DNA of 64,000 nt from contig NC_031770.1 of the NCBI RefSeq assembly GCF_001522545.3, positions 89,725,194 to 89,789,193 of the forward strand. Reading direction: 5' to 3'. The position numbers and the translations under genes were made by a program. Numbering within the stretch: position 1 is the stretch's first letter; every line of letters begins with the position of its first letter. This stretch comes from Parus major. Taxonomy: Eukaryota; Chordata; Aves; Passeriformes; Paridae. Below the pieces are notes generated by a model that saw nothing but the letters and a program-made list of their open reading frames with translations, made no database searches and had not been told where the DNA came from. Below, in pieces: positions 1 to 18,694 of the stretch.

Positions 1-6213
<6,213 letters not shown>

Positions 6214-6215
<2 letters not shown>

Positions 6216-6811
6216 NNNNNNNNNNNNNNNNNNNNNNNNNNNNNNNNNNNNNNNNNNNNNNNNNNNNNNNNNNNNNNNNNNNNNNNNNNNNNNNNNNNNN
6301 NNNNNNNNNNNNNNNNNNNNNNNNNNNNNNNNNNNNNNNNNNNNNNNNNNNNNNNNNNNNNNNNNNNNNNNNNNNNNNNNNNNNNNNNNNNNNNNNNNNN
6401 NNNNNNNNNNNNNNNNNNNNNNNNNNNNNNNNNNNNNNNNNNNNNNNNNNNNNNNNNNNNNNNNNNNNNNNNNNNNNNNNNNNNNNNNNNNNNNNNNNNN
6501 NNNNNNNNNNNNNNNNNNNNNNNNNNNNNNNNNNNNNNNNNNNNNNNNNNNNNNNNNNNNNNNNNNNNNNNNNNNNNNNNNNNNNNNNNNNNNNNNNNNN
6601 NNNNNNNNNNNNNNNNNNNNNNNNNNNNNNNNNNNNNNNNNNNNNNNNNNNNNNNNNNNNNNNNNNNNNNNNNNNNNNNNNNNNNNNNNNNNNNNNNNNN
6701 NNNNNNNNNNNNNNNNNNNNNNNNNNNNNNNNNNNNNNNNNNNNNNNNNNNNNNNNNNNNNNNNNNNNNNNNNNNNNNNNNNNNNNNNNNNNNNNNNNNN
6801 NNNNNNNNNNN
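6214..6811. other. Assembly gap of 598 Ns
   Basis: All bases are N. The gap lies inside a CpG island immediately upstream of LRRC1 codon 2. It hides the first two bases of the start codon and probably most of the 5' UTR and core promoter. Open frames that read through the Ns are artefacts. Confidence 0.99.
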
Positions 6812-7095
6812 CGCCGGCACAGAGCTTCCAGCGGCTGGAAGCGTACCGTGCTGCCCGGGCAGCGGGGCTCGCAGCGCAGCCTTCGGCCGGGGCTGGCGGG
6901 GCGCGGCCCCCTCGGGCGGGCTGTGCCAGCGCCCCGAGCGGCGGGCGGCAGCCGCTGTCGCAGCGGCGGTGTCCGCGATCTCCGGGAGTGCCGGGGAGCG
7001 GTTCGGGACGCTCGTTTCACCGGCCCTGGGACATGCCGATCCCCACCTGAGGCGCCCGGGAACACCGAGCGGCAGTGTGCGCAGACCACGCTCAC

Positions 7096-10000
7096 AGTTT
7101 CTTTTCAATTGTTAGAACACTGTCTTGAAAGTAACACAAATGTACGGAACGCACTCTAGGTACATGGCCGTGAGTAATGTTTTCCCTCTCAATTTGCATT
7201 GGTTTAACGTAAGAAAAAATAAAAAAAAATAATTATATACTATCCTCAAGACTTTCTGGAATATGTTTTTTTAGAATCCGCTTTCAAAAGGGCAGTTATT
7301 AGGTCACAAGGGTGAGCAAAGACAAATACTTTGCCTGTGTCCGCCGGCTCTGGGCTCCGGCAGTCCCCCTCCACACCCCTGGGAGAGAGGCGACGTGCTC
7401 CTGAGCTCTGATGGCAAAACAGTCGTAAAGGATCTCGTCTTTCTGGTTGCATAATAGCAATTTTGTAATCTACACAGCAACACAAAATACTTTTGAAAAC
7501 AGGCAGTTAAGATCAAAGCTGTTCTTGAAATATTGCTAATTTCTTGCATAATTATAATTGGGTGCAGATATAGGAATAGGGGAGAGGGGGACTTTATTGT
7601 AATTGCCTTTGTTCTTCAATCCCTGCATGGTACCAACACTACTTAATATTACAAAGTTGCAATGTATTTCTTGTTGGCTTCTTCTTAAATCAGATGGTAA
7701 ATCTTACAAGCTGCACTTGTTAAATTTCTGTGGGAATTGGAGTGATCTGCCTATTTTTCGATTTTAAAAGGGACACTTTAGGTGCTTGCATACTGTTACT
7801 CTTTGCAGACCTACAAAACAATAAACTTCAAAACTGTTAACATCTTCTTATACCTTAAATAGCCATCAGAAGCAATAGTTTCTTCCTTCCATCAATACAT
7901 TCTGTAATTACAAAAGAGCATTCATGAATATGTTCACATGTGCTCAGAAACAGGGCAAGCACACACCAGCACTCCCAAGCCTTCCCAGCCCTGCAGCAGG
8001 AGGTTAGATAATTTCAACAGAAGAAAGTCAAACCACGCTGTTGTGCGTTGGCAGAGCTTGGTAAAGACAGGGATGTAGAAAGCTGCCCAGCAGATTTTAG
8101 AGGTGGAGATGAGGAGGACCATCTCCATCACAGTTACTGGGTACCAGCCAGGGCCAGCCAGGCACTTCAGATACACTTCTTGCAGCTGCTGGTGAGACTG
8201 GTTCTCCTAATGCCAGGCAGAGGATCTAGGTTCCAAAAATCAGTCTTCTTGTGGCTGTTCCACCCCCAGATCTGACACTGAAGGTATTGAACCAGATGCA
8301 GGGAATATGAAGGCTCAGCAGAGATCAACTAAACAAATACCGAGGCAGATATAAGGCTCAAACTGTTCACAAGCCTTTGTGACCAACTGAGGTTTGCTGC
8401 CAAGATCACTTTGCCTAAATTCAGTGACTTCAGTGCCTCTGTTCCTAGGGAACCCTCTGAAGAAGTGAGAATACAGAGGAGCCATGCAGCAGAATGCATG
8501 AAACAAGGGAGGGATGCAGCTGACTGCCCCCAGTTTACCTAGGACATGCAGTACTTCAAAGAACTATATCATGGGCATGGGATAAATCAAAGCATTTGAA
8601 GCTGGAAAACAATGTGGCTTGCTTAATTGCCAAACAGAACGATGAAGGCATTGACTCCTGAACTCCAGCTCTAAAAAACAGACTGGTCAGTGGCACCTCA
8701 CTGTCCATCTTCTGTTTGTCTGGAAGCATCCATATTGTCCCAGAGCTAAGTCTGACAACAGGCAAGATCTCTAGCAGTGGCCTCAGTGGAAAGGTTCTCT
8801 CACCATCTTATGCTACTCTCTGTCCCACCATCCTCTGTACCGTTTAGGAGAAATGCCCAGCATGCCCTCCAGAGAAAGAGGACTTCAGATCCCAGCACTA
8901 CACTGTCTTGGATGCTTTTAAACAGCTTAAACATTTCTTGCAGGACATGGACACAAAGACTGACATGAGATGTCACTTCTGCAGATGCTGTCATGTGTCT
9001 CATGATTAGGCTTCACTGTGACAAGTCTCAGCAGTAACAGGAGGGTGACTGACAATCGGTTGAGTCCGTGTACTTTAATGAAGAATGAGTCAAACTATTT
9101 GCACACTTCTCGTGAGTATCAGGGAGTCCAGAGGACAGAATGATGGCAAGAAAGCTTAATACTTATTTATGAGATCTGCCTTCACCAGCTGACATTCAAT
9201 ATAAGGATCAAGATCTTTCCCTTCTCTAAGGTGGACAGCTACTGTCACAGGATCTTTGATAAAATCCTTGGAAGCTTAGGACATTAAATCAGTGCTAGTG
9301 CTCCTGGCCCACTGCAGAGGTGAAGATACAGCCTGAAGCTATGGTGTAAAAATAGGCATTGAGGAAGTCAAAAGGCAAACCAGTGCCATTCTTGAAGAAT
9401 AGTATTCTCACAGCAGAAAGCAACCTCCCAAACAAGAAAACTTGTTCAGCCTTGGTCAGTGTAATAAGATACTGGTGTCTGTGGTTCTTCTGCACAAGAA
9501 GAAATAGCAGCAATAAAAAAACCTTCCCCTAAATGAAGAAGAGACTTCATATTGGGATAAGTTTTGGTGGGAAGATGTCTTAGAAAAAGGGTGAGAAAAG
9601 AGAATTGTGAAACAATACAGTAATTAGAAGCTATAGCCAGGCATGCAAGTTGTGAGAAAGGAGGACAGAAAGTTGCCAGGATTCATACTAACACATATAT
9701 ACCTGACAACCTTATTATTGGGGCAACTGTGCCCCCCGGGGGTTGGAGCAGTACTGCCCTCTGTGATAGAAGCAGTCCTGCTGCATTACATATTTCCATA
9801 GCAAGTTAGGGCGTGGCTCACATGCAGAAGGAATTAAGGTGTGCTGGTCTCAAAGTCCTGCAAGGGGATTACCTAGCTCGAGCTGCCATTTGACAAGAGA
9901 GGTCCTCTTCTGCAGGAGGAGTAAATGAGTATAAGGAACAGCTTTGTGCTTCCTTCCCAGCTGACCACTTTCTTCAGCCTTGAACAGACAAGGTCAGACT

Positions 10001-13000
10001 TCTACCAGCTTTGATTCAGAGGGGAACAAATTCAGTCTGCTCTCACTGTGATATCACAGTTCACATATCTTCCTTCTATTCACACTGTGATCAAGGCAAC
10101 CCACATCAGGGTTTGACAGTCACTGTTACCCCCGTCAAATGGTGTCAAGTGCTCATAAACAAAGGTTGCAGCCCGTTATTTGCAGGACACACACAGCAGG
10201 AGCTGAGCAAACTCTCCTGCATGGCATTGCCAGCAGAGCTGTGTTGAGGGCAAGAGATCACCCTGCTGAACAGTTCAGTGCTTCCAGGGCTCTCTGATGG
10301 GAATGACAGCAGGGCTACCAGTTATACTCACAGTCACTTCATAGTTGAAACCTGGAAGACTGGTCATGACCAAAAAATTAATGTCTTATAGTCCATCAAA
10401 GAGCCATCCTTCAATCACTACCAGCCTGGTCTGGGCATATAGCCAAGAGCTTCAGTGCTGAAAATCTCAATTTCTCTTGCTAGATACCATCATCCTGTGT
10501 GATCCTGAAAAAATATTAGGTCTCTGTGACTTATAAAGAACTCAGACAATGAAATGTGAAATACAGATAAGACTGGACTGATCTCAGGAGTGTTCCTGGA
10601 AGTTATGGTCTGAAAGAAGCAAAAGCAAGGTCATGCTGCAGCTCTCCCTCCTCAGCACAGCTCAGACAGAATTGCTTTCTGGCTTGTCAAAAGGCAATTC
10701 AAGCAAACAATGCCAAGTTTCAGTTTGAGATTCTTATATAAAGGCCTAGAGCAACGATATCCATGGGCTTGAGTGAGCGCAGAGGAGGTTAGTGCTGCTA
10801 CAAGGAAAGCAGCAATATTCAGAATAATCAGAATTTAATATTAATGTACATTATGGGATAAAGAGAAAACATAAAGAATGGATACAAATAGATTTTGCAT
10901 CAGCATAGTTTAAGTAATTCATAAAGCTCATATAATCCACTTAAATTAACATTAGGAAAAGTACAATGAATAAAAAATAAAAAATAAAATAAATAAAATA
11001 AAAAAGCAAAACACAAAAAAAAGCAAAAAAACCCCAAAAACTAAAAAAAAAAAAATACACTTTACACAGATAAAATAAAGCAGGTCAAGTTCCTGAAGCT
11101 TCTTTCTGCATTCAGGACTACTTCCTTCCCCCAGATTTCTAAGCCTTGCTATAAAGAGATATGGTTACATGGCACAGAGAATCCAGGGCAAAACAAAAAG
11201 AGTATGAAGACAGAAAGACCCAAGTACTATAACGAATAGGACTAGTTTTGGGGAAAACCAAAACCTTTTGGGTTTTGTGGGTTTTGGTGGTTTTTGTGAA
11301 ACCACCACAATAATTTAACTAGCACGGGATTTTTGCTGGAAGATTAGTTACCCTGAGCAAATTAAACAGGAATACTCCTGAACCCACAGAAACTGTATTA
11401 CAGCCTGCAGAGCTGCTGAGAGCTAGCCCTGGCAGGGTGCTGGAGGTAATTAGCACTGACATACTTCGCTCAGTTTTGCTGGCTGACGACTCTGGTCTCA
11501 TTTGCTCTCCATTTCTACGTAAATTGTTTAGAGGAGGGCTGTAAAAACAGCAGGTAGATGTGACTACAAAGTGTTCCCATACTGATTACACAGCTACAGT
11601 TACAAATTATGGTTTAATCATCACAGGTACCACCACATCTACAGGTTTTTTGTATGCCTAGAATAACTGATACAGAATCACATAATGTATTACTAGTACA
11701 AAGGCACGTCTGAGAGCCGTGATGAATTATTATAGCCGTAATACCAACCTGAAGCGGCACGCACTCGTGGCAGCGCATTTAACACGTTCACTGTGGTTTT
11801 ACAGTGTTATAAATAGCAATCACTGTGAGCAGAAGCTGTAGCATCTCTGATCCTCTCCACCCCCACCCCCAAACAAATCATTCCTGTTAACGTCAGCTTT
11901 TATTTGAACACAATGAGCTGTAATCACATGAGGTATTAATTTGATTTAATCCTACTTGCTTCAGTTTGGTTTGAAAGGAGTGGCCAGTCATATGTGGTTG
12001 CATTGTATCCAGTAGTTTCATATTTCACACCAACTTTCAAGGGCTGACACCCATCTTCTCTGGCCAGAAGAACAAATAGATGTGTTCATGCAAATAAGAA
12101 AAAGACATTCTGACAGTGGGATGGGCTTTTTCCTTCTTTCCCCCTCCAAATTGTTGGGCTGGCTGTGGCAGCTGATGGATAGATTCTGGGTTCCAACCAT
12201 TCTTCCAGGTTTTTTCTGTTTTCAGCTGGTTCAGTACAACTTCTCACACCAAATTTTGCTTCTCCAACCGCGATGAAGAGAACAAGTAGAGACATGAATT
12301 CAGGTCTATGTTTATTTTTTCATATCAGCACCATGATGTAACTAAACTATCCCTGACTTCATATCGTTTGGTGCTCTATTTCCTATGGCCAGCAGGAACA
12401 CCCACACTGCTGGATTTGGCATGAAGTAAAAAGGCAGATACAAGCACAAGGTAGGTCACCCTGCCTATCAGCCCAGCCTGAGGATTTGGGTAGGCATTAA
12501 GCCTCACCTTCATTTCATGATCTCTATGATGAAAGACCCCCAGCTTCCCGTGGGCTTTCAGCATTGTGAGGGCCAGGAGGTCACATCTTTCTCGGGGAAG
12601 CTGAGCTGCTGACTCCCATCAGTGCAAGGGTAGCAACAAGGAACACCACTTGGTATGTCAAGAACCCATATCAGGAGCATTCTTACAGCCCATCATTAGT
12701 GGACTCATTGACGCACCTGGAGCATGTTTTTATGGAGAGGAGCAAGAAACATCTAATACCAGGGCTAATGTAAATTTTACAGCAATGAAAAATATTTTGA
12801 CTAGCTTGTAATTTTTTTAATTTTTTTTTTATATGTAGTTTTTTATTTTCTTCCTCTCAGCTGGAAGGGAATTTAATGCCCTTACAATAGTCAAATGGGG
12901 TACATTATCAACAATTGTACACACACAATTCCACATTTAACATTCAAAAATGCAAGTCTAATGTTAAATATACCCTTCACTAATTTCCTGTATTAGCTCA

Positions 13001-16000
13001 TATAAATGTGTGTTAATTAGACAACTGTACTTCAATGAATTTTATCACAGAATAATTTTTTTTAATTTAAATTATAAAATACCATGCTATAAAAGTGTTA
13101 CTTCAGGAAAAAGAATGAAGAATTTTCTGACATTTCTCTTTAAAGCAAGAGGTACCGAGTTGTGAAAGTTGCTTATTTAAGGAATCAGACCAAGGATAAA
13201 TAAAATATAGCCAGTAATTATTTCAAATACCACAAGGAAAAATTATAGTAAGCAGCTGCACCAGGTAAAATATTTTTGTGCCTTTAATCATGTCACAATA
13301 ACAACTGGCATTAAAAACAGACATCTGAATCCAGTGAGTTACCTGGTATAATACAGCTACTCAGTGAGAATCACAACAGTCTTCAGAATTAAATCCCTTT
13401 CTGGAGAGATGTTATGCTGAGAACTGAAAGGTGAACTAGCAATTTAAGACATATATACAACAGCTCAATCTCACACTTAGAAAAAAAAAAATATAGTTTA
13501 AGAAATCTGTAGAAATTTATTAAAAAATAAATAAAATTGAAAAAAAACCCTGCCTGTACTGTTGATAAAATGTCAGAGCTTTTGAGTCCAGGTCACAGTG
13601 CTTATTAATCAGCTACCCAGTTCTGTAAAGTCTGTGCTAAGTTGTCACAACTGATGGTCTTCAAAAGAATTTAGGTCAAGTAAACACTTGGCAAACAGAC
13701 ATACAGTGGTGAACTAGGAAGTCCATGTAGGCACCTCTGAAGCTCTGCAGGCAAACAGGAGTAATTGGAAAGCAAAGTGGGCTGCAGTGTGATCCTCCAG
13801 CAAACTCTTAACTGCAAGGAACTTCCAGCGGCCCAGAAGCTCAGCTAGAGGATCAGTGTATATCACTATTGGACACAAAGTAGAAGTGTGGGTTCAATCA
13901 CAGTAGCCAGAGCGAGATGATCAGAAAACTTTATTATCCAAACTCTGCAGCTTTTTATAGGGTATTACGATACAGGTTTAACATGATTGGTAAAGGGAAC
14001 ATCACCTCTCTGTCCCATTGGTGGGACAAGAGAAAAACACACTAATCACAGCTGTACAGAACTGTTGTGAGAAAATGAAATTATTTACAAAAATAGTCCT
14101 TGAGCAAGAGATGTTCTCAAGAGACTTTCCCTTGGGAACAGATCAGCCACTGACAGGCTGGAACTCTCTCAGACTCAGAAAAATCAGGCCCACAAGAGTA
14201 GGTCACTTCACACAGCACTATTCTATTCTATCCTTGGTCATTTTATGAGAGGTTTTCCAAGATACCATGTGCTCAGTAAAGACTGCTCTGTGTTGGAAGA
14301 AAGTATTGAAATTAGTTTGATTGTGAGAAGATCTGAGATGACTGCAAATGTGAAATGAGATGCCCTGAAAATGTGTGGACCAGAAAAGGACCTGTTGCTT
14401 CAAGAAATAGGCTCCTTCCAGCTGACACCAGAGGTGCAACATACATCTTGTCTTGCTCATTGTGGGAATCCTGGCATAGAAGCACCATCACCCACTGTCG
14501 ATATTGCTCAGTTTTAATTGTGACATGCCCACTAGTTTTTCAACTGTTGCAGAAACACCCCTGAGCTTGGACATTTTAGTCAAGTTTTTACTTCTGTACT
14601 TCTATTTCCAGTTTTTAGTGCATCATCCAGACACTGTGCAGAGGCAGTGGCTAACACGAGGCCAGACAATGGTGAGAAGGAAACCCAGTCTGCTCTGGCA
14701 TGCTCCTTCCAGCCACATAGTTGGCAAGCAGCATCTTGTAATTTTGGCTGTAATTTTACAGCCTAGCTGCCCATACCCCTTTGCTGTGCATGGCGCTGGG
14801 CTCTTTGCTTCTGGCAGAGGCTTGACTTCTCATCTCCCAGTCCTTACCATGGGCTTGCTTGCTTTAGGCTGTCCAGATGCATCAGTGCTTTCAGGTTTAG
14901 GAGCTGTACAGATGGGGTTGTCCCCAGGTAGAAAACATGGGCTACACCCCAAAGAAACAGAGACCTCCCAGGACTCCCTTTCCTATATGTCTGCTTTTCC
15001 TCCAACTTTCCCAATACAGCCATGGTCGTCTTGTGGCTCGCCCTGTGTCTTTTCCCAGCAGAATGGACAAGCTGCCCTCAAGCAAAATAGCAGAAATCTG
15101 ATCCCAGGATACAGATATTTGGCCTAATACAGATATAGCTGTATGATGCAGTTTTTTTCTTGATTTTTTTGTCTCCCACTTCATCCCTGTGCATCTCCTA
15201 CAGGACCACCATGAGATCACATCATTTATTTTCAGGAAGATGGGAAATTCTATGCTGCATTTTTAATTAATCTCAGGTCTCCAAGCTGAAAACAGAAGTT
15301 GAGAGTACAACAACAGCTCTAAATGAAGCCAAAACCAAAAGCATCTCACCCTTTCTAGCTCCTTGTGCTCTAGGAGGCACACTTAGCACCAAGTGTGGGC
15401 AGCTTCTACCTCACACACAATGCCAAGATGCTTTGCTTCTCTGCTAACCTCAGTCAAAATCCCTTTCACCATAAACAAAGACCATTATTCTTTCCTTATT
15501 TTGGAGACCTCGCTAGGAAGCAGAAGGGCACCTTTTGTTCTTCTGTCATCAGGAACAGCAATGGGAAAAGATGATAATCTCCATCATTAGCTGGCCCAGT
15601 ACTTCCTTCTGTAAGGTCTAGTTTATGCTTGCTTCTAACCTCCCCAAACTCCAGCTGTCAGGACAATGTCTTCTGCCTTACATATCTGGCTCAGATTCAG
15701 GTATTTTAAGAAAGTTTCAGCTAAAATGATCATCTGGTTCTAAGAATACACTTAGCAGACAAAACACTATGTGTGTCTTGAAAAGATGCACAGTAGTTTT
15801 GCTGTTGTGACAGTTTGCTTTGGAAGAAAAAGAGCCTTTTTACCAGAAAGCAGTGAGCTCAGCATCCTGCCACCAATGAGCCTTTTGCTGCCACAACCAT
15901 GAAACTTGTCCAAGATTCCTTTGAAAAAAAATTTAAAAATCAGTTCTCAAAGCCCCAGCAGTATGTGCATGTAACAAGCCTAGTATTTAGCAGCTAAAAA

Positions 16001-18580
16001 TCCTGTAAATCATCCATGGACTGCATCGTTCTGCCCGAGCTTCCAGGTGCAGCATCAAGCATCCAGCTGGAGCAAGGCAATGGTGCATTAACCAGCTGAA
16101 GCAAAAGCAAAATTCCTCGCAGATCTGTTATTAACATAGCAGGAATTTTTATCTATATAAGGACTACAGATGTGTGACCCACAGCTTGGTGTGGCAGCAC
16201 AGTCAGTGGTCTGGGATACTGAGCACAGAACAGGGGAGACTCACAATATGTTTGCTCAGTGTCATCCCATATTGCAGCTGAAATAAAAAGGGTTTATTTG
16301 GAGTTCAGCCTTACAGGCTGCATGCATGCTGCTTATTTTGAGGCAGATTCGTAGCCCATGCAAACTACTTACTTTGGGGATTGCTGCTGTTTCTCAAGAG
16401 GTAAACCCTGGCTGCAGCCTCAGCTTTAAAGGGCTCTGCGCTTCCCTAACAAGCTGTGTAACAGTTCAGCAGCTTCCATCTGTCTTGTCAGTCCTACTCT
16501 TGGCTTCCTGTAGAAAAAAAAAATGTCCCTGGCTCATTTCTAGAAGGGACTGAGTGTTGCCCACTTGATGAACAGATACATTTGCAGGCAGACTGAGTAC
16601 AAGCTGCTTAAAAGGAAAATATGCACCCAGGAATAAGGTTTCCTAGTCTGACCGAGTGCAGATGTATCTGTAAATGGAAATAGATCAATTATTGATTTTG
16701 AGCTGCAGCAGAGCTTTTGTACTGAGGAAGCAAAATCCTCTGTGTTTGCTATAAATCTTGGGTTTGCTGCTTGCAAAACCTTTAATCTCTTTTCATCACT
16801 GCAAGTTAAATCTCTTGTTTTACAATCTCTAAAAGCAGCACCCGACATTTTCCAAAGAGCTCTTCAAAAGCCACAAGAGTAAAGAGTAGGTGCAAAATCA
16901 CAGCAGGCTTCAGCTCTCCAGGGATGACCATGAATGCCAACAGGAAAAGGAAAAGTGTCCAACCTCAGTACATAGATGTTGGACTCCAATCCCATTTCTT
17001 CTTCATCTGTATTTGCCACCACTGTTTTGATGGCCCAGAATGCCCTTCAGAATGACAGAAAGGGATCAGTAAGTCTTCTCCTAGAGGGAGAAGGCTGAGC
17101 AGTCTGCAGGCTGTCACCAGTTCCTAAAGCAGTTTAGAAGCTGTGTTTTCTGAGAGACAATCATTTAGCCTAAGGTGAGCAAATTTCAGAGGAGTATCAC
17201 AGTTTCTAGGTCAGGGACATGACTTTTCATCTACTCCCATAGCCACACTACAGGAGTGGCGAGAGCTCATTTCCAGTCAACCATTTCCTGGCTCCTCAGC
17301 TGCTGGCAGCTCTGGGATAGAAGTCCTGCAACACACATCTTCAGAAGCTGCTCTTTGCTCTTCACTGTGTCTGCAGAGCAATCTGCTCCTACTACACTTA
17401 CCTCTTCTCCCTGTTATGGAAATGTAAGCAAATACTTGGGATTAAGGTAACAGAATTGTGACGAGGATTGTGTCATCCAGATCTGTCCATGGAAGTTTTC
17501 TCTCTGTCTTCCATATCCTGAATCTTTCACATGAATGTTAGGCTTATTCCAGAAATCAACACAATTACTGAGCTGGAGCAGATCCCAGGACTGAGATTCT
17601 TGTCAGGAGCACCCCAGGTTTTAGGCCACCTGAGCAGCTCTAAGCATGCCTCCCTTTCCACAGTGGGCATAAAAGAATGCACAGGTGGTAAGCAATTTTC
17701 CATGAGGATCTACCAGTCCTGCAGAGCTGTGTGTGGAAACACAACAGGTTCATCTCTTTTTCTGAAGCACTCACCCAGTGCTGAACCACTGAGTGAGGAG
17801 ATAATATAAATGCATACCTGGCATCAGCCATCTTACGAGACTTCAGCAGATACAGAGGCTGACTCCTGCTGGAGATGTGCCCCATGCACCAGCCTGATAA
17901 GAACAAAACTACCATCCTGGTACATGAAGGGTAGGTATCAAGTGAAAGTGTGTCCATTTATACCAGAAAGTAAGTTTCCCTAATGAAGGAAAGAAGCCTA
18001 GCCTTAATTTTTTTCTTTAGTTTTTCTTCCACTCACAGTAAAGCCTGCTTTCACAATTTCAAACAAATGTTTAGAGAGCACAAGCTGCTGCCTTGGTGGA
18101 ATGTGGTTTAAAAGCAGCTTAAATTAAAGAAATAAAAGGCAGAAAGCCAAGAGAAGTAGACCTTTTTCCCTGAAATTTCAAACTGAAAAAAATCAGCAAT
18201 ACAGTGATTTCCACAAAAAGTGTTTTCTACATTTCATGAACAAACATGAAACCCACGTGCACTACAGACCAATTCATTGCCAATCTTTCTGCCTGCTCAG
18301 ATTTTTATAAGCTGTTGGAGGCAGCTGGATTGCTGATGGAGGCAAGTTGGATTGCTTGTCTGACAAGCAATGTCAAATCATAATCAGAAGACAGGAATGT
18401 TTGGCAATGAGGATGATGCCATTAGAGCTGCAAGAATGAGGAGAATGGATGAGAGCTTTAGCTGTAGGGTAAGCTTGGGCTCAGAAACATCCTCTGTGAT
18501 GGTCCAGGCAGGGGAGCCTGCAGCAAAGGAAAGGTGGGTGATGATGGCTCATGAGCTGCAAGAAAAAGCAAGCCAAGTTA
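7096..18580. other. Intergenic, no gene recognised
   Basis: I read both strands for exons of known families and found none. Open frames are under about 110 codons, apart from a 207-codon plus-strand frame at 14,504-15,127 without recognisable domains. Contents worth naming are an A-rich tract at 10,968-11,056, adjoining hairpins at 11,258-11,306, and AT-rich, low-repeat stretches near 11,650-11,990 and 12,780-13,100 that could be conserved non-coding sequence. Confidence 0.6.
10968..11056. repeat. A-rich low-complexity tract (AAAAT/AAAT units)
   Basis: The plus strand is almost pure A with T every four to six bases, moving into A-runs separated by C or GC. It could be an old retroelement tail or a simple repeat; no element body is recognisable beside it. 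Confidence 0.85.
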
Positions 18581-18581
18581 G

Positions 18582-18694
18582 TGGGGCTCTGAGCAACCTT
18601 TCTAGTGAAAGGTGTCCCTGCCCATGGCAGGGGCATTGGAACAAGATGATCTTTGAGGTCACTTCCAATCCAAACCACTCTATGATTCTGAGAG
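18582..18694 (+). mobile_element. CR1 LINE 3' end fragment
   Basis: The sequence carries the typical end of avian CR1: GAGCAACCTTTCTAGTGAAA, then a 'tgtccctgcccatggcaggg' block, 'gatgatctttgaggtc', and the terminal 'ctctatgattctgag'. Sense orientation is plus. Only the last 110 or so bases are present, which is normal for 5'-truncated CR1 copies. Confidence 0.88.

Noticed and set aside
7934..8176. 80-codon minus-strand frame with a hydrophobic stretch (VMEMVLLISTSKICWAAFYI)
   Set aside because: It resembles a membrane segment, but no neighbouring exon or family match was found and the frame is short.
14504..15127. 207-codon plus-strand open frame
   Set aside because: No recognisable domain, no splice context and ordinary intergenic composition. 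It could be a lineage-specific gene, but only expression or conservation data would support that.
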